A stretch of 46,900 nt of DNA from Gammaproteobacteria bacterium (GTDB taxonomy: Bacteria > Pseudomonadota > Gammaproteobacteria > SZUA-152): the NCBI GenBank assembly GCA_024276955.1, contig JAJRWE010000218.1:1-46900 (forward strand), read 5' to 3'. The translations under genes were made by a program, and so were the position numbers. The number at the start of each line of letters is the position of its first letter. Within the stretch, counting starts at the first letter, position 1. This document shows positions 16,122 to 25,655 of the stretch, piece after piece. Under the pieces are notes generated by a model. That model saw nothing but the letters and a program-made list of their open reading frames with translations, had not been told where the DNA came from and made no database searches.

Positions 16122-17201
16122 TTACTGTATCCGCGCCAGCGCACTGCCAATCTGTTCCAGTGGCAAAACCTGCTCGGTAATGCCGGCATCGACAACGGCC
16201 GCTGGCATACCATAGACCACTGACGTTGCCTCATCCTGCGCCCAGATTCTCGAGCCACCCTGCTTCATCAGCTTGGCGCCTTCACGGCCGTCAGCTCCCA
16301 TGCCGGTCAATACCACGGCGAGTGCCTGCCCCGCCATCTGCCGGGCAATGGAACTGAAAGTCACATCGACACTGGGTTTGTAATTCTGCCCCGGCTCGGG
16401 TTCGGTAACTCTGATTCGCATCTGCCCTGCCCTGTTTTCTAACGTCATTTGTTTTCCCCCGGGCGCCAGCAGCGCCAGTCCGGGCTCCAACCGGTCTCCA
16501 TCTACCGCCTCGCGGATACGAATAGCACAGGATCTGTCAAGGCGCTGCGAGAAAGCCGTGGTGAAACTCCCAGGCATATGTTGAATTAGCAAGATTGGTG
16601 CCGGGAAATCTGCTGACAATTCCGACAACACTTTTTGTAATGCCACCGGGCCACCGGTCGAGGTGCCAATGGCGACCAGCTTGACCCTGCCACGCGGCAG
16701 GTTTACCGCGGACGAGGCCGATGCAGTTGCCGCTTGCCGAGATGTCCCTGGCATCGCCGCCGGGGGCTGCGATATCCGCGGCCTCAGCTGTGGACGCAAC
16801 AACTGCCGACGTCCAACCGCATGAATGCGCTCGCACAGAACCTTGCGCACCTCATCGCGGTCACGCGAAATATCCTCAAAACGTTTCGGCAGAAAATCGA
16901 TGGCGCCCGCCTCCAGTGCATCCAGTGCAGCCTGGGCGCCCTCAGTGGTCAGGGAGGAAAACATCAGAATGGCCGTGGGCCGACTGGCCATGATTTTTCG
17001 CGTCGCGGTGATGCCATCCATAATCGGCATCTCCACGTCCATGGTGATGATGTCGGGCCGCAAACGCTTGGCCATCTGCACCGCCTGTGCGCCGTTCTCC
17101 GCACTGCCGATCACCTTGATCTGCGGATCTGATTCCAGCATTTCGCTGACGCGGCGGCGAAAGAATCGCGAATCGTCCACCACCAGGACGCGGATGGACA
17201 T
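16122..17201 (-). CDS. cheB: CheB methylesterase/deamidase (flagellar system)
   Basis: 359 aa. The receiver domain (residues 1-125) has the acidic pocket VVDDS, phospho-acceptor in TMDVEMPIMDG, and K in LPKR. The linker (about 126-165) is variable. The catalytic domain has the serine in AIGTSTGGP, histidine in LIQHMPGSF and aspartate in GMGADGREGA. It removes methyl groups from receptors when phosphorylated by CheA. It lies between cheA (10-base gap) and motC (6-base gap). Confidence 0.95.
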   Translation of the reverse strand: MSIRVLVVDDSRFFRRRVSEMLESDPQIKVIGSAENGAQAVQMAKRLRPDIITMDVEMPIMDGITATRKIMASRPTAILMFSSLTTEGAQAALDALEAGAIDFLPKRFEDISRDRDEVRKVLCERIHAVGRRQLLRPQLRPRISQPPAAMPGTSRQAATASASSAVNLPRGRVKLVAIGTSTGGPVALQKVLSELSADFPAPILLIQHMPGSFTTAFSQRLDRSCAIRIREAVDGDRLEPGLALLAPGGKQMTLENRAGQMRIRVTEPEPGQNYKPSVDVTFSSIARQMAGQALAVVLTGMGADGREGAKLMKQGGSRIWAQDEATSVVYGMPAAVVDAGITEQVLPLEQIGSALARIQ

Positions 17202-17211
17202 AATGGCCCGC

Positions 17212-19281
17212 CTACATCCGGCGGGCGTAGCTCTGCATCAAACCCGGAATATCGAGTATCAGCGAGATGCGCCCGTCACCGGTAATCGTCGCACCGGCCA
17301 GTCCCTTCATGCCGTGCAGCAGGGCCCCGAGGGGTTTGATGACCACTTCTTCCTGACCGATTAGCTGATCGACGACAAAGCCGACACGCTGGGCGCCGAT
17401 ACTGACCACCACCACATGTCCTTCCTGCGGCAGGTCTTCGTAACTGGCGCCGGCAACCAGCCAGCGGCGCAAATAGAACAGCGGTAGGGCCTTGTCGCGC
17501 ACCACCACCACCAGCTGGCCGTCGACCACATTGGTGCGGGTCAGATCAAGATGGAAAATTTCATTCACACTGGCCAGCGGCAGGGCGAAGATCTGATCCT
17601 CCAGCATAACCATGAGTGTGGGCATGATGGCCAGTGTCAGCGGCACCTGAATATTGATAATGCTGCCACGACCCAGCTCTGAATCGATCACTCCGGTACC
17701 ATTTAACTGTTCGATGCGGGTCTTGACCACATCCATGCCCACGCCACGCCCGGAGACATCGGAAATCTCCGCCTTGGTGGAAAAACCAGGGGCAAAGATC
17801 AGGTTGTAACAATCACGATCTTCCAGCCGGGCTGCGGCTTCTTCATCCATCAAGCCCTTGATCACGGCCGCCTTTCGCAACACATCGGGGTCCATGCCCT
17901 TGCCGTCATCCTGAATCGTCAGGGCGATATGGTCACCTTCCTGTTCGGCGCTCAGAACTACCAAGCCGGCGCGCGGCTTGCCGGCCTTGACGCGTTCTTC
18001 CGGCGATTCAATACCGTGATCGACGGCATTTCGCACCAGATGCACCAAGGGATCGGCCAGCGCCTCCACCAGGTTTTTGTCCAGGTCGGTGTCTTCGCCC
18101 TGCATCTCCAGGCCGACTTCCTTTTTCAGGCTGCGCGCCAGATCCCGCACCACGCGCGGAAAACGGCCAAAGACCTTCTTGATCGGCTGCATGCGGGTCT
18201 TCATTACCGCCGACTGCAGGTCAGCCGTCACCACATCCAGATTACCGACAACTTTGGTCAGTTCTTCATTCTGTGTGGTCAGTTCCAGCGTCGCCATGCG
18301 ATTGCGCACCAGCACCAGCTCACCCACCAGATTCATGATGTCATCGAGACGCTTGGTATCCACACGCACCGTGGTCTCGGCCGCGGCGGATTCCTTGGCA
18401 GCCGCTTTGGTTTTGGGCTTCGGCGTAGACTTGCTTTCCGCGGTGGGCTTGCTTTCCTCTACGGGCTTGCTTTCCTCTGCAGGCTTGCTTTCCTCTGCAG
18501 GCTTGCTCTCCGGTGCGGGCTGGCTTGCCGTCTTCGCTGGTGTCGCCTCGGCGACCGGCGGCAGGCCCGCAGGCTTGCCCGCACCATGCAGCTGATCCAG
18601 TAGGGCCTCGAACTCATCTTCGCTGATTTCTTCATCGGTGGATGCCGGCGTCGCCGCAGGCGCCTTTGCCGCAGGTGCTGCGTTTGCGGGAGTACCCGCA
18701 GGTTTGTCACCCGGCACACCACTGTGCTTACCCTCACCATGCAGCTGGTCCAGCAAGGCCTCAAATTCTTCCTCGCTGATTTCATCACCGTCACCCGCCG
18801 CAGGCGGAGGGGGAACATCGGCGGATTCAACCATCTGTTCAAAGGCATCGTCCGCCGCATCGGCGGCGATGGTTTCCACTGGCGCTGCGGCATCGCCCTT
18901 GAGCAGGTTTTCGAGATCCTGCAACATGCTGGCATCGGCATGCTCCGGTTCTTGTCCGCCGCGCAGGGTGTCAAACTGTGTGTTCAACACATCCAACACC
19001 GGTAGCATGATATCCATCAGCCGCGAATTGACGTTCAACTCATCGTTACGCAGGGCATTAAACACATCTTCCGCACGGTGACAGAGGCCAACCATGCCAT
19101 CGAGGCTGAGAAAACTGGCGCCGCCCTTGATGGTGTGAAAACCGCGGAACACGGCATTCAGCAATTCCTTGTCATCGGGGCGCTGCTCAAGATCGACCAG
19201 CTGCTCATTGAGTAATTCGAGGATCTCTCCAGCCTCAACCAGAAAGTCCTGCAACAGTTCTTCGTCGTCATCAAACGCCAT
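17212..19281 (-). CDS. cheA: CheA histidine kinase (flagellar system)
   Basis: 689 aa. The P1 phosphotransfer domain has its histidine in GFHTIKGGASF (H49). A long low-complexity linker (about 105-305) carries two copies of EFEALLDQLHG (about 172-182 and 223-233) and four EESKP-type units (about 258-280). P3 dimerisation starts near RLDDIMNLVGELVLVRNRM. The P4 ATPase has the N box LVHLVRNAVDHGIE and GRGVGMDVVKTRIEQL. A CheW-like P5 domain ends the protein. No globular P2 CheY-binding domain is visible, unlike CheA2 at 41123. The linker motif resembles the CheY-binding tail of CheZ in this operon, so it may take over CheY docking. Confidence 0.95.
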   Translation of the reverse strand: MAFDDDEELLQDFLVEAGEILELLNEQLVDLEQRPDDKELLNAVFRGFHTIKGGASFLSLDGMVGLCHRAEDVFNALRNDELNVNSRLMDIMLPVLDVLNTQFDTLRGGQEPEHADASMLQDLENLLKGDAAAPVETIAADAADDAFEQMVESADVPPPPAAGDGDEISEEEFEALLDQLHGEGKHSGVPGDKPAGTPANAAPAAKAPAATPASTDEEISEDEFEALLDQLHGAGKPAGLPPVAEATPAKTASQPAPESKPAEESKPAEESKPVEESKPTAESKSTPKPKTKAAAKESAAAETTVRVDTKRLDDIMNLVGELVLVRNRMATLELTTQNEELTKVVGNLDVVTADLQSAVMKTRMQPIKKVFGRFPRVVRDLARSLKKEVGLEMQGEDTDLDKNLVEALADPLVHLVRNAVDHGIESPEERVKAGKPRAGLVVLSAEQEGDHIALTIQDDGKGMDPDVLRKAAVIKGLMDEEAAARLEDRDCYNLIFAPGFSTKAEISDVSGRGVGMDVVKTRIEQLNGTGVIDSELGRGSIINIQVPLTLAIMPTLMVMLEDQIFALPLASVNEIFHLDLTRTNVVDGQLVVVVRDKALPLFYLRRWLVAGASYEDLPQEGHVVVVSIGAQRVGFVVDQLIGQEEVVIKPLGALLHGMKGLAGATITGDGRISLILDIPGLMQSYARRM

Positions 19282-19290
19282 GATCGTTCC

Positions 19291-20058
19291 TCAGAAGCCC
19301 AGGCTCGACAGCAAGTCATCCACTTCGTCCTGGCCGGACACCAGATCACTTTTCCCCACCCCGGGGATTGCCGGGCCTGCGGCTTCAATATCGGGCCTTT
19401 TGTCTTTGCCCGGATCCTTTTCTTCCGTGCTTGAAAATTTTGTGCCGGTGATACGCACCAGCTCCACCAGGTTGCCTTCCACCTCTTCCACCAGCTCAAT
19501 GACACGGCTGATGATCTGGCCCGTGAGGTCCTGAAAATCTTGTGCCATCATGATCTCGTTAAGGCCGCCGCGAATATCGACAGTGTCCTGCTCGGCTTCG
19601 CTGAAAAAGGTCTCCAGCTGTACACTGAATTCACGAAATTGGTCGACACTCATCTCGCGGTGCTTGAAGTCCTGCCAACTGCTTCCCAACTTGGTGATAC
19701 GCTCAGACAACTGGTCACACTTGGGCAGGGTTTTTTCCACCGCACTCAGGGAGCGGTCGGCGGATTTCTGTGTCAGGGTAATGACGTGCCGCAGGCGGGC
19801 ACGTGCGTCGGGAATCTCGTCTTCAGTCAGCTCATCGAGACGGGTTTCCCGGGTAAAGGAATTCAGTGAATCGTGCAGTTGGCGGGTCATCTTGCCGACT
19901 TCGTGGTAGATACCCTCTTCGCGTGCGGTGTTGATGAGGCTCAGCAGATTCGTGACCTGCGCCTCATTACCGGCCTGCATCTCACGCACCAGCGCCTCGG
20001 CATGGGCAAGGATGTCTTCACTGACATCGGCATTGACTGCAATTGTTTCCGTTGACAT
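19291..20058 (-). CDS. cheZ: CheY-P phosphatase CheZ
   Basis: 255 aa. It is a helical hairpin protein with the catalytic segment QDFQDLTGQIISRVIELVEEVE (Asp and Gln as in the E. coli D143/Q147 pair). The C-terminal CheY-binding peptide DEVDDLLSSLGF ends the protein. It speeds CheY-P decay at the pole. It is located between cheY (gap of 3 bases) and cheA (gap of 9). Confidence 0.95.
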   Translation of the reverse strand: MSTETIAVNADVSEDILAHAEALVREMQAGNEAQVTNLLSLINTAREEGIYHEVGKMTRQLHDSLNSFTRETRLDELTEDEIPDARARLRHVITLTQKSADRSLSAVEKTLPKCDQLSERITKLGSSWQDFKHREMSVDQFREFSVQLETFFSEAEQDTVDIRGGLNEIMMAQDFQDLTGQIISRVIELVEEVEGNLVELVRITGTKFSSTEEKDPGKDKRPDIEAAGPAIPGVGKSDLVSGQDEVDDLLSSLGF

Positions 20059-20061
20059 ACC

Positions 20062-20454
20062 TTAGCCCCCCCCATCAACGCGCTCGAAAATCTTGTCGAT
20101 CTTTTCTTTCAGCGTCTGCGCCGTGAAGGGTTTGACAATATAGCCATTGACACCCGCCTGGGCCGCCTCGATGATCTGCTCGCGTTTCTGCTCCGCCGTC
20201 ACCATCAGCACCGGCAGCCCGGCCAGCTCGGTGTCGGCCCTGACTTCCTTCAACAGGTCGATACCCTGCATGCCGGGCATGTTCCAGTCGGTAACGAGAA
20301 AATCGAAGTTACCGACTTTCAGCATCGGCAATGCCGTCAGGCCATCATCGGCCTCCTGGGTGTTGGAAAAACCCAGATCACGAAGTAGATTCTTGATGAT
20401 CCGCCGCATCGTGGAGAAGTCATCCACAATGAGGATTTTCATGTTCTTGTCCAA
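20062..20454 (-). CDS. cheY: Chemotaxis response regulator CheY (flagellar system)
   Basis: 130 aa single receiver: [18 protein letters not shown], phospho-Asp in [11 protein letters not shown] in VTAE, K in VKPFTAQTL. It binds the FliM/FliN switch when phosphorylated. A TTG start at 20454 is preferred because GGAGGA lies 4 bases upstream; the ATG at 20442 is the alternative and would remove four residues. Confidence 0.95.
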   Translation of the reverse strand: MDKNMKILIVDDFSTMRRIIKNLLRDLGFSNTQEADDGLTALPMLKVGNFDFLVTDWNMPGMQGIDLLKEVRADTELAGLPVLMVTAEQKREQIIEAAQAGVNGYIVKPFTAQTLKEKIDKIFERVDGGG

Positions 20455-20502
20455 GGGGTCCTCCGCTCTTTCTGGTTCACTGGTTGATACCTGTTTTGCG
20501 TC

Positions 20503-21243
20503 TTAGTCTTCACTGGCGGTCCAGTGATTCATGCGTGACTGCAGACGAATCACGGCCTGGCTGTGAATCTGGCAAATGCGTGATTCACTGACACCGAGGA
20601 TGGAACCGATCTCGCGCAGGTTCAGTTCCTCGTCGTAGTACAGGGTCATCACCAGGCGTTCACGTTCCGGTAGCCCGGCAATGGCATTGGCCAGGCTGCG
20701 TTTGAAGTCTGCCGACTGCAGTCCTTCTAGCGGCCCCGGCAGCCGCTGAGTTAAGCCTTCGGGTACACCGTGTGATTCCACGTTCAGTTCGTCGTAGCTA
20801 AACACGCGGTGGCCGCTGGCGTCCTGCAGCAGACGGTGATATTCCGGCAGAGTGACGCCCAGACCTTCGGCTATCTCCTGGTCACGGGCATCGCGGCCGG
20901 TACGGTTTTCAATATCCTTGACCACCTCGGCCACCATGCGCGCCTTGCGGTGCACGGAGCGTGGCGCCCAATCATTCTTGCGAATCTCATCCAGCATGGC
21001 GCCACGAATACGAATACGGGCGTAGGTCTGGAAGCTGGCGCCCTGTGAGGCGTCGTAGTTGCGTAACGATTCCAGCAGACCGATCATGCCGGCCTGTATC
21101 AGATCATCCTGCTGCACGCTGGGCGGCAGTCGCGACATCAGGTGGTAGGCAATACGCTTTACCAGCGGCGTATGTTGTGCAATCTCATCATTGATGTTTT
21201 GTTCGAAGGCCTGTGCCTCCGCGTACATTGCCGCTCCACTCAT
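20503..21243 (-). CDS. fliA: Flagellar sigma factor sigma-28
   Basis: 246 aa with sigma-70 regions 2, 3 and 4: DLIQAGMIGLLESLRNYD (region 2), RIRGAMLDEIRKNDWAPRSV (2.4/3 junction, FliA hallmark), and LREIGSILGVSESRICQIHSQA (region 4.2 HTH). It directs late flagellar and chemotaxis transcription at TAAA-N15-GCCGATAA sites; one such site is seen at 44568-44594. The start at 21243 is backed by GAGAGGAG upstream. It is usually held inactive by FlgM, which is not in this window. Confidence 0.96.
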   Translation of the reverse strand: MSGAAMYAEAQAFEQNINDEIAQHTPLVKRIAYHLMSRLPPSVQQDDLIQAGMIGLLESLRNYDASQGASFQTYARIRIRGAMLDEIRKNDWAPRSVHRKARMVAEVVKDIENRTGRDARDQEIAEGLGVTLPEYHRLLQDASGHRVFSYDELNVESHGVPEGLTQRLPGPLEGLQSADFKRSLANAIAGLPERERLVMTLYYDEELNLREIGSILGVSESRICQIHSQAVIRLQSRMNHWTASED

Positions 21244-21300
21244 GACGACGCTCCTCTCTTTTTACCGGCTTGTTTGCTGGCTTAAGTTACTGGCTTGGGT

Positions 21301-22173
21301 TTACTGACTTAAATTTTGCTGACTGGCCAAAATCAACCGTTCAACGAAAAACTCGAGTTGCCCGCCAGCGGATGCCGGTACGGGCCAACTATCGGCTTTG
21401 CTGGCCAACTTCTTGAATGCCAGTGCCGACTTGCTTCTGGGATAGGCGTCCACCACCGCACGCTGTTTCTGCACCGCCTTGCGCAGATACTCGTCTTCGG
21501 GAACTACGCCCATGAAATCCAGCGCCACGTCCAGATAACGGTCCGTGACCTTGAGAATTTTGTTATAGAGTGCCCGCCCGTCCTGCACGCTCTGCACCCG
21601 GTTGGTGAGTACACGGAAACGGTAGATGCCGTATTCACGGTTGAGCAACTTGATCAATGCATAGGCATCGGTGATCGAGGCCGGTTCGTCGCAGACCACC
21701 ACGATTACTTCCTGTGCCGCGCGCGAGAAGGTCACCACGTTGTCGGAGATACCAGCGGCGGTGTCGATGAGCAGCACATCCGGGCTCACGCTCAGTTCAC
21801 TGAAGGCGCTGATGATGCCGGCGTGTTCTGCGGTGCTCAGCCCGGCCATGTTCTGCAGGCCCGAGGAGGCCGGCACGATGCGCAATCCCTGTGGTCCGGT
21901 GCAAATAACCTCTTCCAGGGTGCGCTCGCCCTTCAACACGTGAGACAGATCGTAGTTGGTGTGCAGGCCCAGCATCACGTCCACATTGGCCAGCCCCAGG
22001 TCGGCATCCAGTAACAGCACATCCTTGCCTTGTGCGGTAAGGCTCAGGCCCAAGTTGACCGTTACGTTAGTCTTGCCCACCCCACCCTTGCCGCTGGCAA
22101 CGGTAATGACGCGCACTGGCCGGGGTGTGGCAATGCGGCGCAGGCCGGCCGCCTGATCGTGTGTTTCAGCCAT
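21301..22173 (-). CDS. fleN: Flagellar number regulator FleN/FlhG (MinD-like ATPase)
   Basis: 290 aa. Deviant Walker A SGKGGVGKTNVTVNLG, Walker A' LLLDADLGLANVDVMLGL, and switch II LLIDTAAGISDNVV. It restrains flagellar number and antagonises the FleQ-type activator and FlhF. The true start is ATG at 22173 (MAETHDQAAGLR), overlapping the end of flhF by 8 bases; a longer frame upstream is shadow sequence of flhF. It ends 57 bp before fliA. Confidence 0.95.
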   Translation of the reverse strand: MAETHDQAAGLRRIATPRPVRVITVASGKGGVGKTNVTVNLGLSLTAQGKDVLLLDADLGLANVDVMLGLHTNYDLSHVLKGERTLEEVICTGPQGLRIVPASSGLQNMAGLSTAEHAGIISAFSELSVSPDVLLIDTAAGISDNVVTFSRAAQEVIVVVCDEPASITDAYALIKLLNREYGIYRFRVLTNRVQSVQDGRALYNKILKVTDRYLDVALDFMGVVPEDEYLRKAVQKQRAVVDAYPRSKSALAFKKLASKADSWPVPASAGGQLEFFVERLILASQQNLSQ

Positions 22174-23515
22174 GAGCATTTGCCACCATCCCGCTAAAGG
22201 CCAAATTAAGCGATTCCCGTTCCAGGGCCTGACTGGTCTGTTGCGCCACCAGGACTGCGCGGTTGACCAGGGTGTGGGCACGGGCAATATGAATATCCTC
22301 CGGCACCCGCTGGCCATCGCTCATATACGCCACCGGCAGGTCGTTCTCCATCAGCGTGGAAATACTACCGCCGAGGCTGGTGGTCTCATCCATCTTGGTG
22401 AGGATGCAACCATCGAGGCGCACCTCCTTGAAGGCATTCACTACCTCGCGCAGACCGGCGCGGTGGGTATTGGTGGACAGCACCAGGTAAGTGCGGATGA
22501 CCGGTGCACTGCCGCTAATCATCGAAAACTGTTCCGACAGACGCACGTCACGCTGGCTCATGCCGGCGGTATCGATGAGGATCAATTCCTTGTCGGCGAG
22601 CAGCTTTAGCGCCTCGCTCAATTCTTCGCGGGTATTGGCGATGCGCACCGGAATATTAAGAATTCGGCCATAGGTGCGCAGCTGCTCGTGGGCGGCGATG
22701 CGATAGCCGTCGGTGGTGATCAGCGCCACCTTCTCACGGCCGTGGCGCAGGGCATAGCGCGCCGCCAGCTTGGCGATGGTGGTGGTCTTGCCGACACCGG
22801 TGGCGCCCACCAGGGCCACCACGCCACCCCCATCGAGGCTGTCGGCGGTATCCAGTGGCACACGGCTGGCCAACCAGGCCAGGGCATGACGCCAGACGTT
22901 GTCGAAGTCGTCGTGGCCACTGCCCACCTCATCGGCCACCTGCTGACACAGGGCCGGGCTCAGGCCCAGCTCCAGCAGACAACGGATCAGCTTGGCCTGC
23001 AGAGGATTGCGATGCGACAGGTCGCTCCAGGCAAGACTGGAGAGCTGCTGTTCCAGCAGACCACGCAGGTCCTTGAGTTCATTTTTCATCTGTTGCAGGG
23101 TCGGGTCCTGCGACCATTCCACCGCCGGCTCCATACGCGCACGTGGCGCGGCAGCGGCCTTACGAGGTGGCGGCTCGGCGGGCATTTCCGAGCGCGGGAT
23201 CTCGCTATCACGCGGCGCCTCGACGGGAGGCACATAGGCCTGACGCGCGGCGGCCGGGCGGCTGAGGCTGACGGTATCCTCGCTCAGCAGCTCGCTGGCA
23301 GGAGCATCCTGCGCCGGGCCGGTGTCCAACAGGCTGTTGCGGGTCGCCGACTCTTCGGCGGCGAGCAGGGCCTCGTCATAGTCGATGGCAGCGACGATCT
23401 CGATGCCACCCACCACCTTCTGATTGGAGAGGATCACCGCGTCGGCGCCGAGGGCCTCGCGCACCTGACGGATCCCCGTCCGCATGTCTTTGGCAAAAAA
23501 GCGTTTGATCTTCAT
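22166..23515 (-). CDS. flhF: Flagellar SRP-type GTPase FlhF
   Basis: 449 aa. N-terminal B domain (MKIKRFFAKDMRTGIRQVREALG), a Pro/Ala-rich linker, helical N domain, and SRP-type G domain with G1 GATGVGKTTTIAKLAARYAL, G3 LIDTAGMSQRD and G4 LTKMDET. It recruits the first flagellar parts to the pole. It is followed by overlapping fleN, its functional partner, and preceded by flhA with a 56-bp gap. Confidence 0.96.
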   Translation of the reverse strand: MKIKRFFAKDMRTGIRQVREALGADAVILSNQKVVGGIEIVAAIDYDEALLAAEESATRNSLLDTGPAQDAPASELLSEDTVSLSRPAAARQAYVPPVEAPRDSEIPRSEMPAEPPPRKAAAAPRARMEPAVEWSQDPTLQQMKNELKDLRGLLEQQLSSLAWSDLSHRNPLQAKLIRCLLELGLSPALCQQVADEVGSGHDDFDNVWRHALAWLASRVPLDTADSLDGGGVVALVGATGVGKTTTIAKLAARYALRHGREKVALITTDGYRIAAHEQLRTYGRILNIPVRIANTREELSEALKLLADKELILIDTAGMSQRDVRLSEQFSMISGSAPVIRTYLVLSTNTHRAGLREVVNAFKEVRLDGCILTKMDETTSLGGSISTLMENDLPVAYMSDGQRVPEDIHIARAHTLVNRAVLVAQQTSQALERESLNLAFSGMVANAHG

Positions 23516-23571
23516 TTATTCGCGCTACCTCGATACATCAGTCTGGTTGCAGCTGTCTGGCTGCAGCGCCG

Positions 23572-25653
23572 TCAAGCCCCCACCGTAGCGGTAATCTTGA
23601 CCTGCTTGTTGTCCGGTATCTCGTTAAACGCCAGCACATGCATGTTGGGAATGCTGTGTCTGACAAACCGTGCCAGCAGTCCCCGAAGGGCGGCTGACAC
23701 CAGCAGTACCGCGGGGTGTCCTGCGGCTTCCTGGCGCTGGGCCTGCTCGGCCAGGGAGCGTTGCAGGTTCTCTGCCAGTCCCGGTTCGAGCCCGCCCGCT
23801 TGATCGGCGCCACCTGCGAGGGTCTGTTGCAATAACTGTTCCAATCTTGGATCCAGGGTCATAACGGGCAGATCCGCCCCCATCCCACTGATTTGCTGGA
23901 CGATTGAGCGGCTCAGGGCGACGCGCACAGCGGCCGTGAGAACGCCGGGGTCTTGACTGTTTGGCGCGTGTTCCGCCAAGGTTTCGGCGATGGTGCGCAT
24001 ATCACGGATGGGAATCCGCTCCTGCAGCAGGTTCTGCAACACCTTCAGCACCACGCCCAGGGGCAGCAGCTTGGGCACCAGATCCTCCACAAGTTTGGGT
24101 GCCGACTTGGCCAGTTTGTCGAGCAGCTGCTGCACTTCCTCGTGGCCTAACAGTTCGGCGGCATGGCCCTGCAGGATGTGGCTGAGGTGGGTGGCGATCA
24201 CGGTGCTGGCATCCACCACCGTGTAGCCCAGGCTCTGCGCCTGATCGCGCTGCGAGGGGTCGATCCACACCGCCTCCAGACCAAAGGCCGGATCAGTGGT
24301 GGCAATGCCACCGGGGAGGGTGCCGAACACCTGCCCGGGGTTGATGGCCATGTCGCGATCCGGGTGGATCTCGGCCTCACCGACGGGCACGCCCATCAGG
24401 GCCAGCCGGTAGGTATTGGGCGACAGGTCAAGGTTGTCACGGATGTGCACCGAGGGGATCATGAAGCCCAGCTCCTGCGACAGCTTCTTGCGCACGCCCT
24501 TGATACGGCCCATCAGCTGCCCGCCCTGGCTGCGATCGACCATGGGGATCAGCCGATAGCCCACCTCAAGGCCGATGATGTCCACCGGCTCCACGTCGTC
24601 CCAGCTCAGTTCCTTGTTTTCCGGCAGGGTCTCCGGCGCTGGCGCCGCCACGGGCTTGTCCTCGCCGTCCTTCTTGTGTCTGGCAATCCACCAGGCAGCG
24701 CCGCCGGCGACGGCCGCCAGGCTGAGGAAGGCCAGGTTGGGCATGCCGGGGATCAGGCCCATGGTGCCAATGATGGTGGCCGCCACGGCCAGTGCCTTGG
24801 GGTTGTCGAACAGCTGCTTGAGCACCTGGCTGCCCATGTCCTGCGAGGCGGAATTGCGCGTCACCATCAGGCCGGCGGCGGTGGACAGCAGCAGGGCGGG
24901 AATCTGCGCCACCAGGCCGTCGCCGATGGTCAGCAGGGTGTAGTTGTGGGTGGCGTCGCCGATGCTCATATCGTGCTGCAGCATGCCCACGGCCAGGCCA
25001 CCGATGATGGTGATCACCAGGATCAGGATGCCGGCCACCGCATCGCCGCGCACGAACTTGCCGGCGCCGTCCATGGAGCCGTAAAAATCGGCTTCCTGGG
25101 TGACCTCGGTGCGGCGCTCGCGGGCCTCCTCCTGAGTAATGATGCCGGCGTTGAGGTCGGCATCGATGGCCATCTGCTTGCCGGGCATGGAATCGAGGGT
25201 GAAGCGCGCGCTCACCTCGGCCACGCGCGTGGCGCCCTTGGTAACCACGACGAAGTTGATGATGACCAGAATCATAAAGATGACGATACCCACCGCCGTG
25301 TTGCCGCCGACGACGAATTCACCAAAGGCCTTGATCACCTGCCCGGCGGCATCGGTGCCGGTATGGCCTTCCAGCAGCACCACGCGCGTCGAGGCGATAT
25401 TCAGCGACAGGCGCAGCAGGGTGGCCAGCAGCAGCACGGTGGGAAACACGGCGAATTCCAGCGGTCGCTTGACGTACACCGAGGCCAGCAGAATCACCAG
25501 TGCCAGGGAGATATTGAAGGTAAACAGGATGTCCAGCATGAAGGGCGGCAATGGCACCACCATCATGGCCAGCATCACCATCACCAGCAGGGGCGCGCCG
25601 AGGCCACCACTTATCAGGCGTTTAGCACGTTCGATCAGTTGGCTTGCATCCAT
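23572..25653 (-). CDS. flhA: Flagellar export gate protein FlhA
   Basis: 693 aa, the full family length. The N-terminal half has about eight membrane helices, with the FHIPEP-region signature RVAEVSARFTLDSMPGKQMA then DADLNAGIITQEEA. The C-terminal cytoplasmic domain (about 350-693) forms the nonameric export ring. It starts 2 bases after flhB and is the last export-apparatus gene in the series. Confidence 0.97.
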   Translation of the reverse strand: MDASQLIERAKRLISGGLGAPLLVMVMLAMMVVPLPPFMLDILFTFNISLALVILLASVYVKRPLEFAVFPTVLLLATLLRLSLNIASTRVVLLEGHTGTDAAGQVIKAFGEFVVGGNTAVGIVIFMILVIINFVVVTKGATRVAEVSARFTLDSMPGKQMAIDADLNAGIITQEEARERRTEVTQEADFYGSMDGAGKFVRGDAVAGILILVITIIGGLAVGMLQHDMSIGDATHNYTLLTIGDGLVAQIPALLLSTAAGLMVTRNSASQDMGSQVLKQLFDNPKALAVAATIIGTMGLIPGMPNLAFLSLAAVAGGAAWWIARHKKDGEDKPVAAPAPETLPENKELSWDDVEPVDIIGLEVGYRLIPMVDRSQGGQLMGRIKGVRKKLSQELGFMIPSVHIRDNLDLSPNTYRLALMGVPVGEAEIHPDRDMAINPGQVFGTLPGGIATTDPAFGLEAVWIDPSQRDQAQSLGYTVVDASTVIATHLSHILQGHAAELLGHEEVQQLLDKLAKSAPKLVEDLVPKLLPLGVVLKVLQNLLQERIPIRDMRTIAETLAEHAPNSQDPGVLTAAVRVALSRSIVQQISGMGADLPVMTLDPRLEQLLQQTLAGGADQAGGLEPGLAENLQRSLAEQAQRQEAAGHPAVLLVSAALRGLLARFVRHSIPNMHVLAFNEIPDNKQVKITATVGA

Positions 25654-25655
25654 AA

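Noticed and set aside
22688-23803. 371-codon open frame opposite flhF and the end of flhA
   Set aside because: It spans two real genes and their gap on the opposite strand; no motifs or start signal.
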